Numbered from the stretch's first letter, positions 33,501-48,700 are shown. The stretch is 64,000 nt of DNA from Anarhynchus alexandrinus (GCA_008711295.1 VUYV01000213.1:532187-596186), one strand, 5' to 3'. The notes: generated from the letters alone by a model not told the origin. Made by a program: numbers and translations.

Positions 33501-36500
33501 CTCTTTAGAAAAATGAATAAATCCCTTGGTTGCAGTGAAAACCATTTGACTAGTTTTTCATATAAAAGCACACAGGAAGATTTCTGGCCTAAATTGGCAA
33601 TTGCCTAAATTTATTGCCTAAATTCAGTTGCTGACTGTCATATCCATTAATAATTTTCTCCAGGGCTGGAAAATTATTATCTGTATCTAAACTATTCCTT
33701 TACCTCTCCGGGAAAACCAGAGGTGTTAGGTTGACTAAGTTCACCAGAGAGTAAGTCAAATGATTTACCTTTCCTTTAGGACTCTTCTGATTAGCAGGAT
33801 ACATGAAGATCCCACCATACATCAATGTACGGTGAACATCAGCTACCATGGAGCCCACATACCTGGCACCGTACGGGGAACTGCCATCCTGTAAAACACA
33901 GAGTAAAGCGTTATATCTACCAGGTTAGACTGCTGGTAACATGGCAAAATGTAACTTTGTTATAAAACAGGAATCAAAGCTGCTTAAATCAATGGCTGCT
34001 TATGGACACTGTAAATGCATAAGTCAGCCTGAAGCTTAGCCTTTTGTAAGATGTAGTCATCATCTATGGGATTCTAAAATAACCACTTTAACAAGCTGCA
34101 TTCACAATATGAAAACCAGTGAGCCTGTAATTTGAGTGCACAATTTGGTATCAACCCCCAGTCTGTGAAAAAGCAAATGTTTCCTTGCTCTCAGCTTAGA
34201 AATTAACACTATTGAAGGAGAGGTCTTTTTAGTGAAAGAAATCAGGGAAGTATTTATATCAGTCTCAGGTCTGCTGGTTGTAAAAATGGTAAGGTAGGAA
34301 ATATAGAGACAAGCAAGGTGTCTTGCACAAATAGAAGTTATATACACCAAATGAGCTTCACCTGAGAACAGCAATGCATCACCATACTTTTATGAAGGGG
34401 AGATACACAGTACAAATGAAAAATGTGAGAAAGCTTTTTGAAAACGACTATGCCAAGAAGTCTGTTGGCCTTTTCATATCTCTCACTCCATCTTCAATGA
34501 TGGGAGGGGAGGAAATTTTGCCTCCCCAGAAAATTACTAGAGACTGGGACTTCATGTACATTTAATACACATATATATTTGTGTATTGCAATGCTAAAAG
34601 TTTGAAAAGACCTCTGCATGTTTCTTCTGTCTTGATCAGTTGTCTAATAGAAGATCTAAGGGCTTTCTACAAAGCTCGCCTTGTGCTGATACTAGATGCA
34701 GAGAAACACATAGAAAGTTTGTTCAGCAAAGCCAGCTCCAAGACTATCAGACATCACAAGGTTGTCACCCTTCCCAGAAAAATCATGAGGTTAGCTGGGA
34801 GAAAAAAATCCACAAGCGGAAGGAAAAAACACAGATAGAGAAAAACATCATTCAATGTTGAAATCACTTTTTAAAACTGTTCTGTGCAACTGTGAAGTTT
34901 TGTTATTCGCTCTCTTTTAAAATGGGAATGGATTCTGATGAAATCACACAATCTAATGCAACACAACGCTAGGAAATTGAGTCCTAAGCCACTGAATATA
35001 AGACTTGGGTATTTGATATAGCTGGAAGTAAAATTGGAACAGAGAACTGTTCCAGCCTAAGTAATAACCCTTGTTCAACTGTACTTGTGCTGTTTTCCCT
35101 GATTCTCTCTTCTTGTACACATTAGGAGAACTATTGAAAATTGAGAGGAAAACAATACAAAGTATGAAAGGCATGATGGATAAGACACAGCCTGGAGCTT
35201 TGATATTTAGTTTTGTTTAAACCTGGCCCTATTACTTCCAGGCACGCCTGAACAATACTATTAAGTATTTGATCCCTTATTTCTCTCGGCTTACCCTCAA
35301 ATAATTGCAGATTCAGACTTCAAATGATCTTCTTCATCTCACAGCTGTTTGCACTTGTGAGTTTGCAACCGCAAAAAACTGAGGTCAGAAAAAACACCTT
35401 GAGAGGTGTTAAAGAGAGACCAAAACAAGTTTTCAGTTTAAGAAAAGACAAATTTTAGGGAAAGATAACAGTCTGAAATTACCTTTAAAAATACGATCAA
35501 AGGAAGAGCTCTCTTACATGGTTTCAGAAGGTGATGAAGCAAGTCTTAAGAAAAGCTTGTTAAACATTAAGAAAAGTCATAGCATATTGATAATAAGCAG
35601 GCCCTGAAATAGACTGCTAAGGACTGCTTCTAAGTCATTGTGAAATAAGGAGTCTGCAACCCACATGTATAAAATTTACCAAACACAAGCTGCACAGCTA
35701 AGCCACCTGTGTACAAGTCATTAGATACGTTTGGGATGTGCTGGATTTCCCATTCGTGTGCAGGCCATTTAGACAATTTATGCTTACATGAGCAGTGTTA
35801 TGTGAAGCTGATGAGCTGCCACTGACAATTTTAATTGCTTCTTACCCTGATAGAAATTCACCTGCTAGAAACACAGTGTTGAGACTGTGCTGAGAAAAAT
35901 AGAGAAGAGAAATTCCTCTATTCTGGTACAGTTATCACTTGAACCTCAGACTGTAATAAAATTTTCACTTCCCTTAACATCTATCTATCTGCTTGGGAGG
36001 AATAAATAGTCCTTTTAATTACTAGAATTGTTACTTCTTTTTTCTCTAGTTTGGTTACTCATGCATTTTTCTTACAGATGAGAAAGTTAATAGGTATTGC
36101 GTCCACGTTGGCGTATCGCCCGGTCTTTCTTCTCAAACAAAATAAGAGAGCACGAATGCTAGGGAAAGCTGTGTGTTTGCCTAGTGAGCACTTCACACTG
36201 GTTCAGTTGATGCTAATGAAAGAGTTGGAGAACCTTGTTGTTCCCCTGGTCAGTGTCCACAGCATTTGAGTAAACTTGTGATTGCTTTTAGTTTCCTGTA
36301 GTTTTCTTTGCTTAACCCAGAGGAACAAAAATGGCTCATAACAGATAGGTCCTGTGATTTTTTTCTTCACAATGTGATGGGAGTCACTTTCTCACTTCTC
36401 TGTTCTACTGATTTCTGACAGATATGTTCCTCCACAGCAAAACAAGACCATGTTTTTCTTGCATAACTGTGATGACCAGGAGAGTGGGGGGGAAAACTCT

Positions 36501-39500
36501 TTTCTAGACTAAAGCAACAACAGACTGCATCCCTTGCTCCACATACAGTTATGGTGACAGAAGAACAGTGGGTTTATTAGCTTTTTTATGTCACTCGGGC
36601 ACAGCTGGGCTGGCTGGCAGAAGAATGCTTCATGCTGAAATGTGCTGTTGATGATAAGTTTTTGATGGCATTGCTAAGACAAATCCTTAACCAGGAAGTC
36701 TCCATCGCATGGCTCTTGATCAACAAGCTTTGACGAGACTCAACTTCTCTTGTGGCCATAGGAAGTGAAGATAAAAATGGGTGGAACAGCAAAGTATGAC
36801 GATGCCTACACCATGTTTCTGAGTTCTTTCATTAGTGAACCAGTGCCAGCAAGAGGTTAGGGCCTCGCAAGCATTATTGGAGGAAGAACCCACTTTGGGA
36901 AAGAGTTAAATTTGTGCAGAAACAGTTCCTAGCCCAGCAGTGCCCATTATACAGTGCAGACTGGAGTAAACGTGTTGCAGTACAGGCACTCTTGCAAATA
37001 GCACCTTGCTCTTCAAGCTGGTTAAGCAGTAGGAGATTTTGTGATGCTTAACAAAAAAATTAGCTTTACTCTGGACTGTTGTTCCAGAAGAGATGTATCT
37101 AGACAAATATTTCCCACTAAGCGCCACATAACAATAGTAGGTGGTTTACAGCTGACCTGAAGAAGAGCAGCACTTTTCCATTGCTTTTAATTCAGAATTG
37201 GTGCCTTAGGTGAATGGTGGTCCACAAGAAACCTTGAAGGCCAACATGGCTTTGTAGTCCAAACTGTCTGATCTGGGATGCTGTTGTTAGATAGTAAGGA
37301 AAAATCTCTCCTCTCCACATAAGGGATTGGTTTGTAATGTTTTATTGCCAATGATAGTGATACAGAACACAGGACATGTTGTGGACAACATGCTGCTTTG
37401 CTTGGGTTTTTTTTAATTTTTCAGTTTTCTGTGGCAATGTTAGAGAGTTATCTGAACAGCATGTTGACCAAGAACCACAGGAAGGAGGAAGCAGAGGTAG
37501 GATAAAAGGAAAAAAAGAATAAATAAGTGACAAGTTGCTGAAATTAATGCCTAGTCTTTTGGCTTCCAGTGGCCAGAAGGCCATAGGGTGAGAGTTGTCT
37601 GCCTGCGTAAGAAGGGGTCTGCCATGCCTCATATGTCAGTTCCTCCTCAAGTCACAGGCAGGGGGCATCCAGCAGATGCTCTTCTGTGTGCTGAAGAGAG
37701 GAAGATGCACACCAAAGCTGTGCAATGCTCCACCTGCACACTGCAGCGAAGGCAGGGGCAGCACCAATATATCTGTAGCTGGTAAGGCTTACAGAGGATG
37801 CCAGGAAGAAGGTTTCATGCTATGGAAGAGTGGCAACACCTTCTCTCTCTTGTCCTGACACAATCAAAATATAATGCCCTTTTCAAATCAAGGAATTAAG
37901 TTATGCTGTTTTCCAAAACCTAACAAGCTTTCAGATGGGCAGGGCACTTCCTTGTGCTTTGAGTGCCTAACATTGGTGCCTTGGCCCTTCTCACACGGGC
38001 AACCCTATGTCTCAAAACAGCAAAGTGATGTGCTTGCTCAGCACCCTTGAGGAGACTTCCACCACTCCAAATAACCCCCATGCACTACTGTGCTGCTTGC
38101 TTTAGTAACAAAAACACCTTCTGCCAACTTGTGTTGCATTGGTGCAACAACACTTTCAATAGGATTTCCTCAAATGAAGCACAGATTTGAGATAACATAG
38201 TGTTTGCAAATGAGGTTTTTCCTGTGTGTTGTCACCCAAGGATTTAGTGAATCACATGACAGCTGTCCTCACTGAGCCTGTGGTGAAATATCTCAGTTTG
38301 GTCTTTCTACTGAGTTTGAAATCTCTTCAGAAGATTTTAATAGTCGCCTGGGGTTGATTATTTGTTTAAGAGTCTTACTATAAAAAACATTAGGGTGGTT
38401 TGCAAAAACATAAATTAACAAACCCAGTGTTAGTGCTTTATACTGAATACATAGCTCAGCATAACATGAGCAGAACGAGAAGCACAAATCTCCTTTTTCC
38501 CAGCTGGATTAGTTTTCAGGAAGTATGAAAGTTGTGTCATAGGCTTCTGCTTCTCTCACAGCTGTATTGAAAGCTGACTTTGAAATTTCAAAATTACCTC
38601 AAATATTCAAAATTAATATATTTATAATGCTGGGATATGACACCCTCTGTAACGACAATCAGGGTAGTACGGAAAAGAGATTTTAATAAGAGGTCTGCAT
38701 TGCTGTTATAGCTAATGTAATAAATTCAGATTTTTCAGCTCAGGAGCTTCTCACAGAACTATAGTTTAAACCCTTATTCATTATATTTCCCTTGTACAGC
38801 ACCCTAAAGTTTTTTACTGGATACACTCTTTTTTACATGAGCCTTGTATAAGTATTCTCAACAACTAATAGCTTAAAAAATAATCCTATGGCTTTTTTTG
38901 TTAACAGGAGGAGCACTAAAACCGGTTTCCTGGCCAAATTCAGTCCTGAGCTGTTACATGTCACCATATTTTGTTATGAATTTCTGGTCACATAGCTACA
39001 CCTTCTAGAGAACTTCCAGTTTTCCACATTGAGAGCTTGTGTTGTGTCCTCCTAGCATTGACTAGAGGCTATACAAAGCCATACATCCCCACAAGGAAGT
39101 TCATCAGACATGGGATGTTCTCAGCTTTTTCTCTCTGAGGCATACAGAACATAACAACAGAATATAGTGAAATTGTGCCTCACACCCCTTCTTTTTTTCA
39201 ACCTATGTCTTGGTTGGTGCGCCCTATGATGCAAGTAGACAGTGTAAGAGTGATACTGCATTTCTCAGATGCAAGTGTGTACAGGAAGGACAAGGTGATG
39301 CCACCCAGATCTGTGCAAGCACCTTCTGGGCAGTACATGGAATCTATATAATGGAATCTAGTACACGGAATCACATATGTGACTGACCTGCATATTCAGA
39401 TAAGCTAGAAAATAAGGTGCACCACCCCCCCCCATTTTGCTGGCACAGTTTCAGAGCTTTGTCAAAAAATCTGGTTCTTCATGTACAGCACATTTTCCTC

Positions 39501-42500
39501 CACACAGCAACAAGCAAGCGATGAATTTACTTTCTGAAGTCTAAGTTACAAAATATGTCAGGACACCAGAAACCACCACATCAGATACATATCCAAAATG
39601 GACCTGATGGCACGAAATAGTTGCATGGGGCTGAAGCCAGCGAGGCCTTCAAATCCTTTCGCATCAGCCAGGACTGCATGGAAGGCAGTGCTTGCTAGCG
39701 CACAGTACATTGGCTACAGTGCTGATATTTCCTTACCTCAGGGAATTTCTTCTTTTGTAAATATTCTGTCATTGCAGGATCAAAATACTTTGCATAACCT
39801 TCATTAAGACTGTATACCTTCCCTTTCTTCTTGATTTTAACATCTCTGTCCACCAAAATAAATTCACCGAGACCCTGCGGAAGAACAGGATAGAGCAGCT
39901 ATTAGCAAGCAGCAGAACATTTTGTTGACTTTCTGTAACAGTTGTCACACTAGAGATGGCAGAAACGCTAGCACAGCTTGGGCCTTTCAGCACCAGTCTT
40001 GTGTATAACTTCACAGTATTTCAAACAGAGCAGAAAGCACAGAATCTGAGTTAAGTTCATGAAAACTTGTCACATCGCTAGTATAAACAAAAAACAATTC
40101 AACTATAATAGTTAGCATGTCAAATGAACACCAGTCAGCCCTGAAAGCAGATGGATCATGAAACTCTGTCCACAAATCATAAGTTTACAAATTCAGAAAT
40201 TACACTGCCTTCTGATTTTCAACTTTTCTTGCCTGTCTTGTCTAAATATCTTAAAGTGAATGTGGTCAGCTACCCCCGGGGTGTTGCTGTCTGCAGGTTG
40301 AGTGCAACTTCCACGTTCTCTTCCTCTGCCTCTAACCAGAGCAGTTCAGCTCCCAGTTCTTCCCACTTGGAATGAGCCTGCTTATAAAAGTTAAAAAGAG
40401 TTTTGATAATAATGCACCCTTTTATCAAAAAGAATTCCTGTGTTATTGCCCACATCTAATGCTGGTTTCTCAAATGAGTGATCTCCTTCCTGCATTCCTC
40501 CAGTGATACTTGTTGGGCTCCTGAGCTGGGCACCAAGGGGTGGCACATGTCTGATCGTATATGTATGGTTGCGCTTTTGCAGACTGTTGGGTACACAGCT
40601 TAAAGGGCTTAGCCTTAAAAATAAATTGCACTCAAGAAATCAAACATCACATTGCATGAACTATATCAGCAAATGGTCCTTGCCCCAGGCTAAACACCGA
40701 ACATGCTGAGGTTCTTTTGCAGACAGAAAAAAAAACAAGAACATGAAAAAAGCAGGAGTCCTTTCCGTGGAGGCAAAGACACTGTTCAGAGTATATTTTC
40801 TTAAGTGTGTGTGCAAACCAGCAGTCTGGTTTGAATGAACAGGATTTCAAATCCTATCTAACTTAAACTCTCTTTCACTGAGTATTAAAAACAAACAGAG
40901 GTATTGCAACCAACATACTTATGTATTATTAAATACTTGTAAACTGGAGGTGGGATGCTCCAGGACACAGGTGAAAAAAAATCACCTAGATTGCCTAGAT
41001 TACAGAGACAAGTAGTAAGAAAAATTAGTAAACCCAAGCACAGAAATCTCTAAAAGGCAGTGGCAATGTGATTAGCACCATGACTGTACCGGATCCAGCA
41101 TGAAGCAGTCCACTCCTTGCCCCGTGGAGAGGGCGACCAGTGTAGCACTGCCATACAAGGCATAGCCAGCAGCAACAATATTGCGTCCAGGCTGCAGAGC
41201 ATCTTTTTCAGAGGGCTCGTCGTCCGTATCCTGAGGAAAAAAATCACCATTGGACTGAAGGCTAAAATCTTATGAGAAACAATAAAAATGACACTTCAAT
41301 AGTAATGTGGGCCAGATTTCCTTTTTGTGTCTATGCAGGCCTTTGAAACAACCAAAATAAAGATTGTTCCCACTAGTTCAGGGCAAGTTTGGTACAAGTA
41401 CATGTGCACGCTGGGACAGGACCTTGAGAGTTTGTTATTTTATACGTTATGCAATCAATACAATATCTGCAACAAAGCTGATACCTTAGCATTACAGCCC
41501 AGCCTATTAATTCAAGGTTGTCAGAAATCTGAGATAGAACAGAGGTACTAATTTTCTGGAAATGTAAACAAAAGCTATCATACCGACGTCCCTCGGAAGG
41601 AATAACTGTGTGGTGAATGCAGTAAGTGACATTACAGACAAATTGCTTCCAGTAATGCAGAATAAAGGGTAGGTGGTGCAACGTGATGGAACTAAGATTG
41701 TGCATTGGTCTCTGCTGGTGGAGAGTTGGGTAACTGAAGTGATATAAATGTTCCTGTTATACATAAAATAACAAATGCATTTGCATATGTAATTGTGTGT
41801 GTGCAGGTATGCATATATAACTCTACATAGAACATTCACGTGGCACTTTACTTCAGGCTTTTAATCAATTTCCAACACTCGTATTTTGATTTGGCACTTT
41901 GGTTATCACTGAACCACAATAGATCCAGCAGACCTGGTGCCAATATCTCCAGCCAGCTCTTGGGGTGTGCCTCAGCCATGGCTTACAAGAGTTTGACTGG
42001 TGGAGTGAGAAAGAACAGCCAAGAGTACCTGGGAAGGATGGCTCCAGGCTTCATCTCCTGGGACTACAAGGTGGGTAGGGAATGCCTGATCTTAACGTTA
42101 CTTTCAAAGCTTGTCAGTTGCCATGGATCTTCTGTGGATGTTTTGATGGCAGTTTACAAAGAATTAAAATGAGAACCCCCTCAGATCTTTTCTTCAGGCC
42201 CTGGTTTAGCATTTTATTGATCCAAACTCAGGCAATTCCTCAGTGATTGCATTGTCTTAATTAGCCTGAGTAGCAGCTAAATAGAAATAACAGGTCTAGC
42301 CCAAAATATCTGGTTAAAAAATAAAAATCAGTGGAGACTGTTTTGTGTAGGAAATAAAATATTTGATCAACATTTAGTAAATTCTTTAAAAAACCAAGAA
42401 TTACTTTCACAGATATTTTCCAAAGGAAAGCAATTCTCCTGCAACAGAGAAATTCTCTGCTGTGCCCCATGGCAAGGAGGTCTCAGGGTGCCATGGTCTT

Positions 42501-42713
42501 AGCAAGGTAGAAAGCTAAGGGTAACTTAGGGATCTCATTTGCCAACATCTAGAGGAGAACTAGGTGTGGGACACTGAAACTACATCTTTCATGGCATATG
42601 AAGACAGTAATTCCACATCAAAATGTTTTGATTTTCAGCTGAAAGATTTTGCTACTTGTGTTACTTTTGCTTGGATTTTTGGATTTTTTAGTGGTATTTT
42701 TATCTTTTATTAT

Positions 42714-42774
<61 letters not shown>

Positions 42775-45700
42775 GCTACTACTGCTGCTGCTACTACTGC
42801 TACTACTACTACTATTACTATTTTGCCAAGTTCTTCTGTGGAAAAAAATCCAGTTGCCAACAAGTTCTTCATGGGAGCTGAAATACAGCATGTACAAATA
42901 CATCTGGTACGCAGTCCCTTGGAATTACTCTGTCAGGCTGCTTATTCAGAGAGGTTGTAATGCACACAATGAAGGCTAGTTAAAACCCCTGTTGGTATAT
43001 TTCAGAGCTTTGAATATTGGCTATTAGTGGCTAAACTTTTGCTAAACAATCTTTTACAGAACCAACAATTATACCCTACATAACATCTTCTCTTTCAAAA
43101 ATTGGGATTGAGTGCAAGTTTGCCGACAACACCAAGCTTTGTGGAGCAGTAAACACACTGGAGGGAAGGGATGCCATCCAGAGGGACCTGGACAGGCTTG
43201 AGAGGTGGGCCCATGCAAACCTCATGAAGTTCAACAACGCCAAGTGCAAGGTCCTGCACATGGGTCGGGGCAATCCCATGCATAAATACAGGCTGGGCAG
43301 GGAACAGATTGAGAGCAGCCCTGAGGAGAAAAACTTGGGGGTGTTGGTGGATGAGCCAGCAACGTGCACTCGCAGCCCAGAAGGCCAACTGCATCCTGGG
43401 CTGCATCAACAGAAGTGTGGCCAGAAGGTCGAGGGAGGTGATTCTGCCCCTCTACTCCACTCTGGTGAGATCCCACCTGGAATATTGTGTCCATCCCTGG
43501 GGCCCCCAACATAAGAAGGACATGGACCTGTTGGAGCGGCTCCAGAGGAGGGCCACAAAGATGATCAGAGGGGTGGAGCACCTCTCCTATGAAGACAGGC
43601 TGAGAGAGTTAGGGTTGTTCAGCCTGAAGAAGAGAAGGCTCCGGGGAGACCTTATAGCAACTTTCCAGTATCTGAAGGGGTCCTACAGGAAAGCTGGAGA
43701 GGGACTTTTTGCAAGGGCATGTAGTGATAGGATGAGGAGTAATGGCTTCAAACTGGAATGGGGGAGATTTAGATTAGCTATTAGGAAGAAATTTTTCACT
43801 CTGAGGGTGGTGAGGCACTGGAACAGGTTTCTCAGAGAAGTTGTGGAGTCCCTATCCCTGGAGGTGTTCAAGGCCAGGTTGGATGGGTCTTTGAGCAACC
43901 TGGTCTAGTGGAAGGTGTCCCTGCCCATGGCAGGGGGGTAGGAACTAGATGATCTTTAAGGTCCCTTCCAACCTAAACCATTCTATGATTATATGATTTT
44001 GTGAAAAATATAGTCCCAAGGCACATACACCTCAACATCAAAAGCAATGGTTGTCTATAGCGAACTAATTATTTGCAATATTAAATGCAGAATTAAACGT
44101 ACATTTACACCACTAGTTGCAAACATATTATGATTCTCCTAGCTTTTTGTATGCTTTCCTCATTAAATAAAAATTAATTTTTTATACATACACTAAAAAG
44201 AGGTTTGTTTTATAGAACACGGTGTATATACAGTATAAGTAACTGCCCATTACATATGATAGTGATTTAAAATATATTTTTCTGAGATGAGCTTTTCAGT
44301 CCTATCTCCTAAATGCATTTTCTATGTTTATATGGCTGAGAAACCACGTATTTGTTGACTATTGTGAAAAAAAACAAAACAAAACAACAAAACCAGAAAC
44401 TGCTCCCTTGGGAGATGGACAGTTGGGCAGAATTCACTTGTTTTTCCATCCTGATTCACAAGTGTGTTTCTAAGACCCAGCTTCCAAAAAGAAGGAAAAA
44501 AGCTCTTTCTCAAACATTTCACAGAGCTTGTCAGAATGCAAAAAAGCCAGAGATCAGCTGATATTTCACTGTTATGACTGCAGGAGTTTTGTCCTGCCAA
44601 GTACCATGTATTGTGAAACAAACTAGGGAATTAAGCCGAATATTTTCACTTCTTTCTGGTGCACAGATGGATTTCCTATCTATTATATTTTGACTACGAG
44701 ATGGCGGTAGTGAAATCTCTTTAGAGGTCTTTATGCAAAGCACTGAAACAGTCAGAGGGACTGCAGAGAAGTTCTGACAAGCTCTGACACAGTCACTTTG
44801 GCTCGTTGGTGTGAAGCAGATGAAACAAGGTCCGCAGAGTCTGGCTATAGGGGTACCCTCAGGTGATATCTGAGTTTGAAAATTTTTTGCATATATGATT
44901 TGCCAACATCACATGAGGGAGTTCTCATCAGCACTGGGAGCAGCTCTGGAAGGACTTGGTTTCCAGGTCTCCATTTGTATCACGTGTTTCATCAGTGTCC
45001 TTTGCGTTTGCCCTGAATTCTTACACCTTCTCTGTGAGGGACCACATGGAGGGGATGACATTATCCTCATGACAATGAAAGGAGGGGAAATAAAATATAC
45101 CTGAGGAACTGGGCAACATTACAAATTAAAACCAGAATGAAACAAACCAGCAGAGTTTCATAGCATATATGTGGAGTATGAACTGAGAGCTGTAGATTCA
45201 GCTCAGTGGCATGAATAATTGGGAAGAATCCAAGCAAAAAATACTTATTATCACTACATCCTGACACTCCAGCAGCTGGGACCCCCTCAGTGACAGTGAC
45301 TGTCAAGGTCCTATCCCTTACTCTGGCTTCTGCTGATTCAGCAAGGCTCCTCCCTCAGTCCCACTTTTCTGACATTTCTGATCTGCTTAACAATACCACC
45401 CATGCTTCCAAAAGTAAAAGCCAGGTGAAAAAGTAAATAGACCTAACATGGCATTTGTTGCCCAGTAGTTTTCTTTAAGATGCAGATACAGTGCTCTTCT
45501 GGCAGGAGGCAACAGTACCACCATGGTGGTGGCTCTGGATTGGGAGCAGCCAGAGAACCATCTTCAGGTTTGAAATTTATTGGCCAAGTCTGGCCTGTGT
45601 AGAAAACTGCTGATTTTTTTCCTAAAACGAGGCAAATATTTCAGTTCTCGAGGGTGTGCCTTTGGAAATGAAGTGATGGTGCTGACATTGTGAGAAAATC

Positions 45701-48700
45701 AGTCATGCAATCATCTGAAAGTTAGAAGGTACCAAGTATCAGACAGGTGCTAAGGATCATCCTTTGGAATTACAATTGTTCTAGCTTTTCCAAAATTATG
45801 TTAATGAACCTTAAATGGCTTGAAATTATCTTTTCTTTCTTAAGCGATTCTCATCCACTGAAATAAACATCTCACTTTTATTCCTTTTGCACTACCCTTC
45901 AGTAACAATCAATAAACCACTTATTATTTCAAAGGGTTTTAAGTTAATAGTGTTGCTATGAAATTGTCTTGTCTGAGAGGAAGGCAAATTAATTAACATG
46001 TACTTTGGAACTGGCATTTTAATAGCAATAGTTATGCAAGTGAAAGTCTGTAAATTCAACATTGTTTCTAACTTTACAGGCAAGAGTGGTAAGTTGCTCT
46101 TGTAATTGACAAATGTGCTTCATCCTAGCAGCAGGGTTTTCATTTGGATATGAAGTATTTGTAGAAAGAAATGTCATTTTCTCTTTATGAAGCCCTGGAG
46201 GATATCCACCCACATGAAAACTAGTAACTTGGAAACAGTATTTACAACAAATATATTAATATATATTAGAACAACAACAATTATGGAAGGATCAGAAAAT
46301 TAATTGAAAACTTGAGCATTTGGGAACAACATTAGTTCTTTGGGAAATATTTCAATCCTGAAGCAGAATCCTAGGGGAAACTGGGCAGTCCATAGTCTGT
46401 ACACACATTAACAGGTGAACTAAAGATGGTAGAGAAATCTAATCTGTATTTCAACCTGGTAAGTTATCTTAATCACACTGAGCACTTACCTTTATGGTTA
46501 CGCTGAGTAACCTAACACAACAATTCTAAACAGAAAGTAAGTGTTTAGTATTTGTAAGATGGTGCTTACCACCTTTAAGAATGGTGGACAACACAGTTAT
46601 TTCTTATTGTAAATGTCAGGAGGTGCTGCAGTCTTTTAGGTTGTCTTTAGCAAGATTAATGAAAAGAGTGGGGACCTCTTTGCTTACCATAAAGGCATGT
46701 GGCATGGATTGCATCCATACAACTAAGCTCTCTTCCCTGCAAAAAGCAACATGGTAGATGGTACTGTAGGTAGTCCCTGGGCTGATCTTGCCAGAAGGCA
46801 TACCCAGGCATCATCTTAAAGGTCCCTTCCAACCTCAACAATTCTATGATTCTATGATTCTACGATTCTATGATCATCTCAGTGTTGTCTGGCCTGGCCT
46901 GTAGATGCATATTCTCAGCAGCGATAATTGTATTGCCTACAGTGTATTGCCTACCAGAAATGTAAAAACCAAGGACTGGCCAGCTAAAAATTATGAGTTA
47001 AAAGATGAAAGCAGAGTTTAAAAATGTATCTTCATGTGTTTGAAGTCTAGCGTCTGAGTCTGCAAAGACTTCTTTGCAGTCACAAGTACTGTAAATGTTA
47101 CTTCACAATAGTGATGGCTGAGGGTCTCCCATAGTCATATGACTGTGAGCTCAAGCTTTGGGAAAAACACCAACTGCTGGGAGATTAGCAATCAAATCAC
47201 AAGACTTGGCATGACTCTAACTGTTAATGTTTGTTAATTGGCTGTGCAGTTGCTGTTCTATGCAGCCCCATGGGTGCAGACATGCTGGCAAGGCCCCAGT
47301 GGCTGTAGGTGACTGTTTGCTTCAGCCTCAGGTGGCCTCCGTTGTTAGCACGCTTATAACCCCCTATCCGTAACAGGTGTAGCAACTCATATCAGAAGGC
47401 CACCACACTGCTAACCATGATACGGTCCAGGCAGTGACCATCAGCCCTCCCCAGTCAGTATCCAGGAAGACAAATACTGCAGTTCATAGGCACTGTGACA
47501 CCCTTCAGCATTCCTGCAGCAAGTAAAGCGTCACTGAAGGCGCTAACTAGCTGCCTGATGGTAAGAGGGTTTTATTTAAGTGCCTGTGTGTTTGGAGGAG
47601 GGAAAGTGCTGCCACCTAACAATTTCATGGGGCTGAGTGCCCCCTTCCTGGGAATTCAGGCAGCATCTTAGCCCACAGGAATCCCGAGTGTTACCTCTTC
47701 TGCTCTTTCAAAAGCTCTGTTGATCCCAAAGACACTTAAAGGACCTAGGAAAGAAACTAAGCAAGTTGATGCACACAAGACGTTTTGCTTTCACCAAGTG
47801 AATTGTGCCATGTGTGCTTCGTTCATCCTCTTACCTTTTTGTAGATAGCAAATATTGTTCCTATCGGTGCCAAGCAGTCTATATTGGATGAGCCATCAAG
47901 GGGGTCAAAGCACACCACGTATTTACCCTACAACAGAAGTGGCAAGGGAAGTGTTAAATGATACGTAGTCTTGCACTATTATTTCCTTTCACTTGACAAA
48001 ACCCATGTTTTTATGACTGCCTTTAGCCCTCCAAGCACACCTGACACATCTTGCCAGAGAAGGCTGCACTGTTGACCCAGCCGGCCCTGCAGCGCAACAC
48101 CCACTCCCCGCAGGGCCTGCCAGGGAAATGGAAGAGGGCACGTTTCTGCGCTGACAGCACAAAATCTGATGACAGAAAGGAGCACTCCTCTTCTGACAAG
48201 CAATGCAAGAAATTGCTTGAAAGAAAAAGGAGTGACTCACTCTGGAAGCAAGCATCTTCCCTGAGTAAATACGTTTCTTTATGTTTTGTTCTGGACAAAA
48301 GGATTTGCCTGTGATGTGGGGTTTGACAGCAAGAAGGCAGAAAGAAGACATCTTGGGGAAAGGGTAGGTTACATCAGCATGAGCAGCATCTCACTGCAAT
48401 GGGATCCTCTCCTGGGGGAAGCCTGATGAAGCAGTCAGGTGTTTCCTCTGGACGGGTAATGTAAAACCCAGTTCTGCCAGCCTCTCATCTCATTTTGTCT
48501 TGCCTAAATATTAATGTAATCCAAAACCGTTACACTGGCTGTCAGGGAATGTAATAGTACACTTACACCTGGGATCCGGGGTGTGTTAACAAGCTCCAAA
48601 ATAATTATTGTCCCCCCCCTTCACAAACTTTAATAATAATTTTACCCTCCACAGCTCCTTTAGCTGTTGAAACCGTGCCATCCACCACAGTTATTAATCA

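Larger units (their letters stand above)
30564..33768 (-). other. FBP2: FBP2 intron 6
   Basis: About 3.2 kb with no further gene. It contains the G-rich tract at 32,525, the GTTTTT repeat at 32,573 and the TTGCA repeat at 33,141. Confidence 0.7.
41231..47834 (-). other. FBP2: FBP2 intron 3
   Basis: The largest intron (6.6 kb) and the one that has collected repeats: the ACT microsatellite at 42.7 kb, the CR1 fragment at 43.1-44.0 kb and a CR1 tail at 46.8 kb. No other coding or RNA feature recognised. An (AAAAC)-rich stretch lies near 44,366-44,395. Confidence 0.7.

Noticed and set aside
42564..42960. Frames encoding runs of Tyr, Thr, Leu, Ser or Val
   Set aside because: These are translations of the ACT microsatellite.
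43076..43581. Minus-strand frames over the CR1 fragment
   Set aside because: Antisense shadows of the reverse transcriptase region of the LINE.
47979..48351. Three overlapping minus-strand frames in FBP2 intron 2
   Set aside because: They cover the same bases in three frames and lie wholly within an intron, with no family match.
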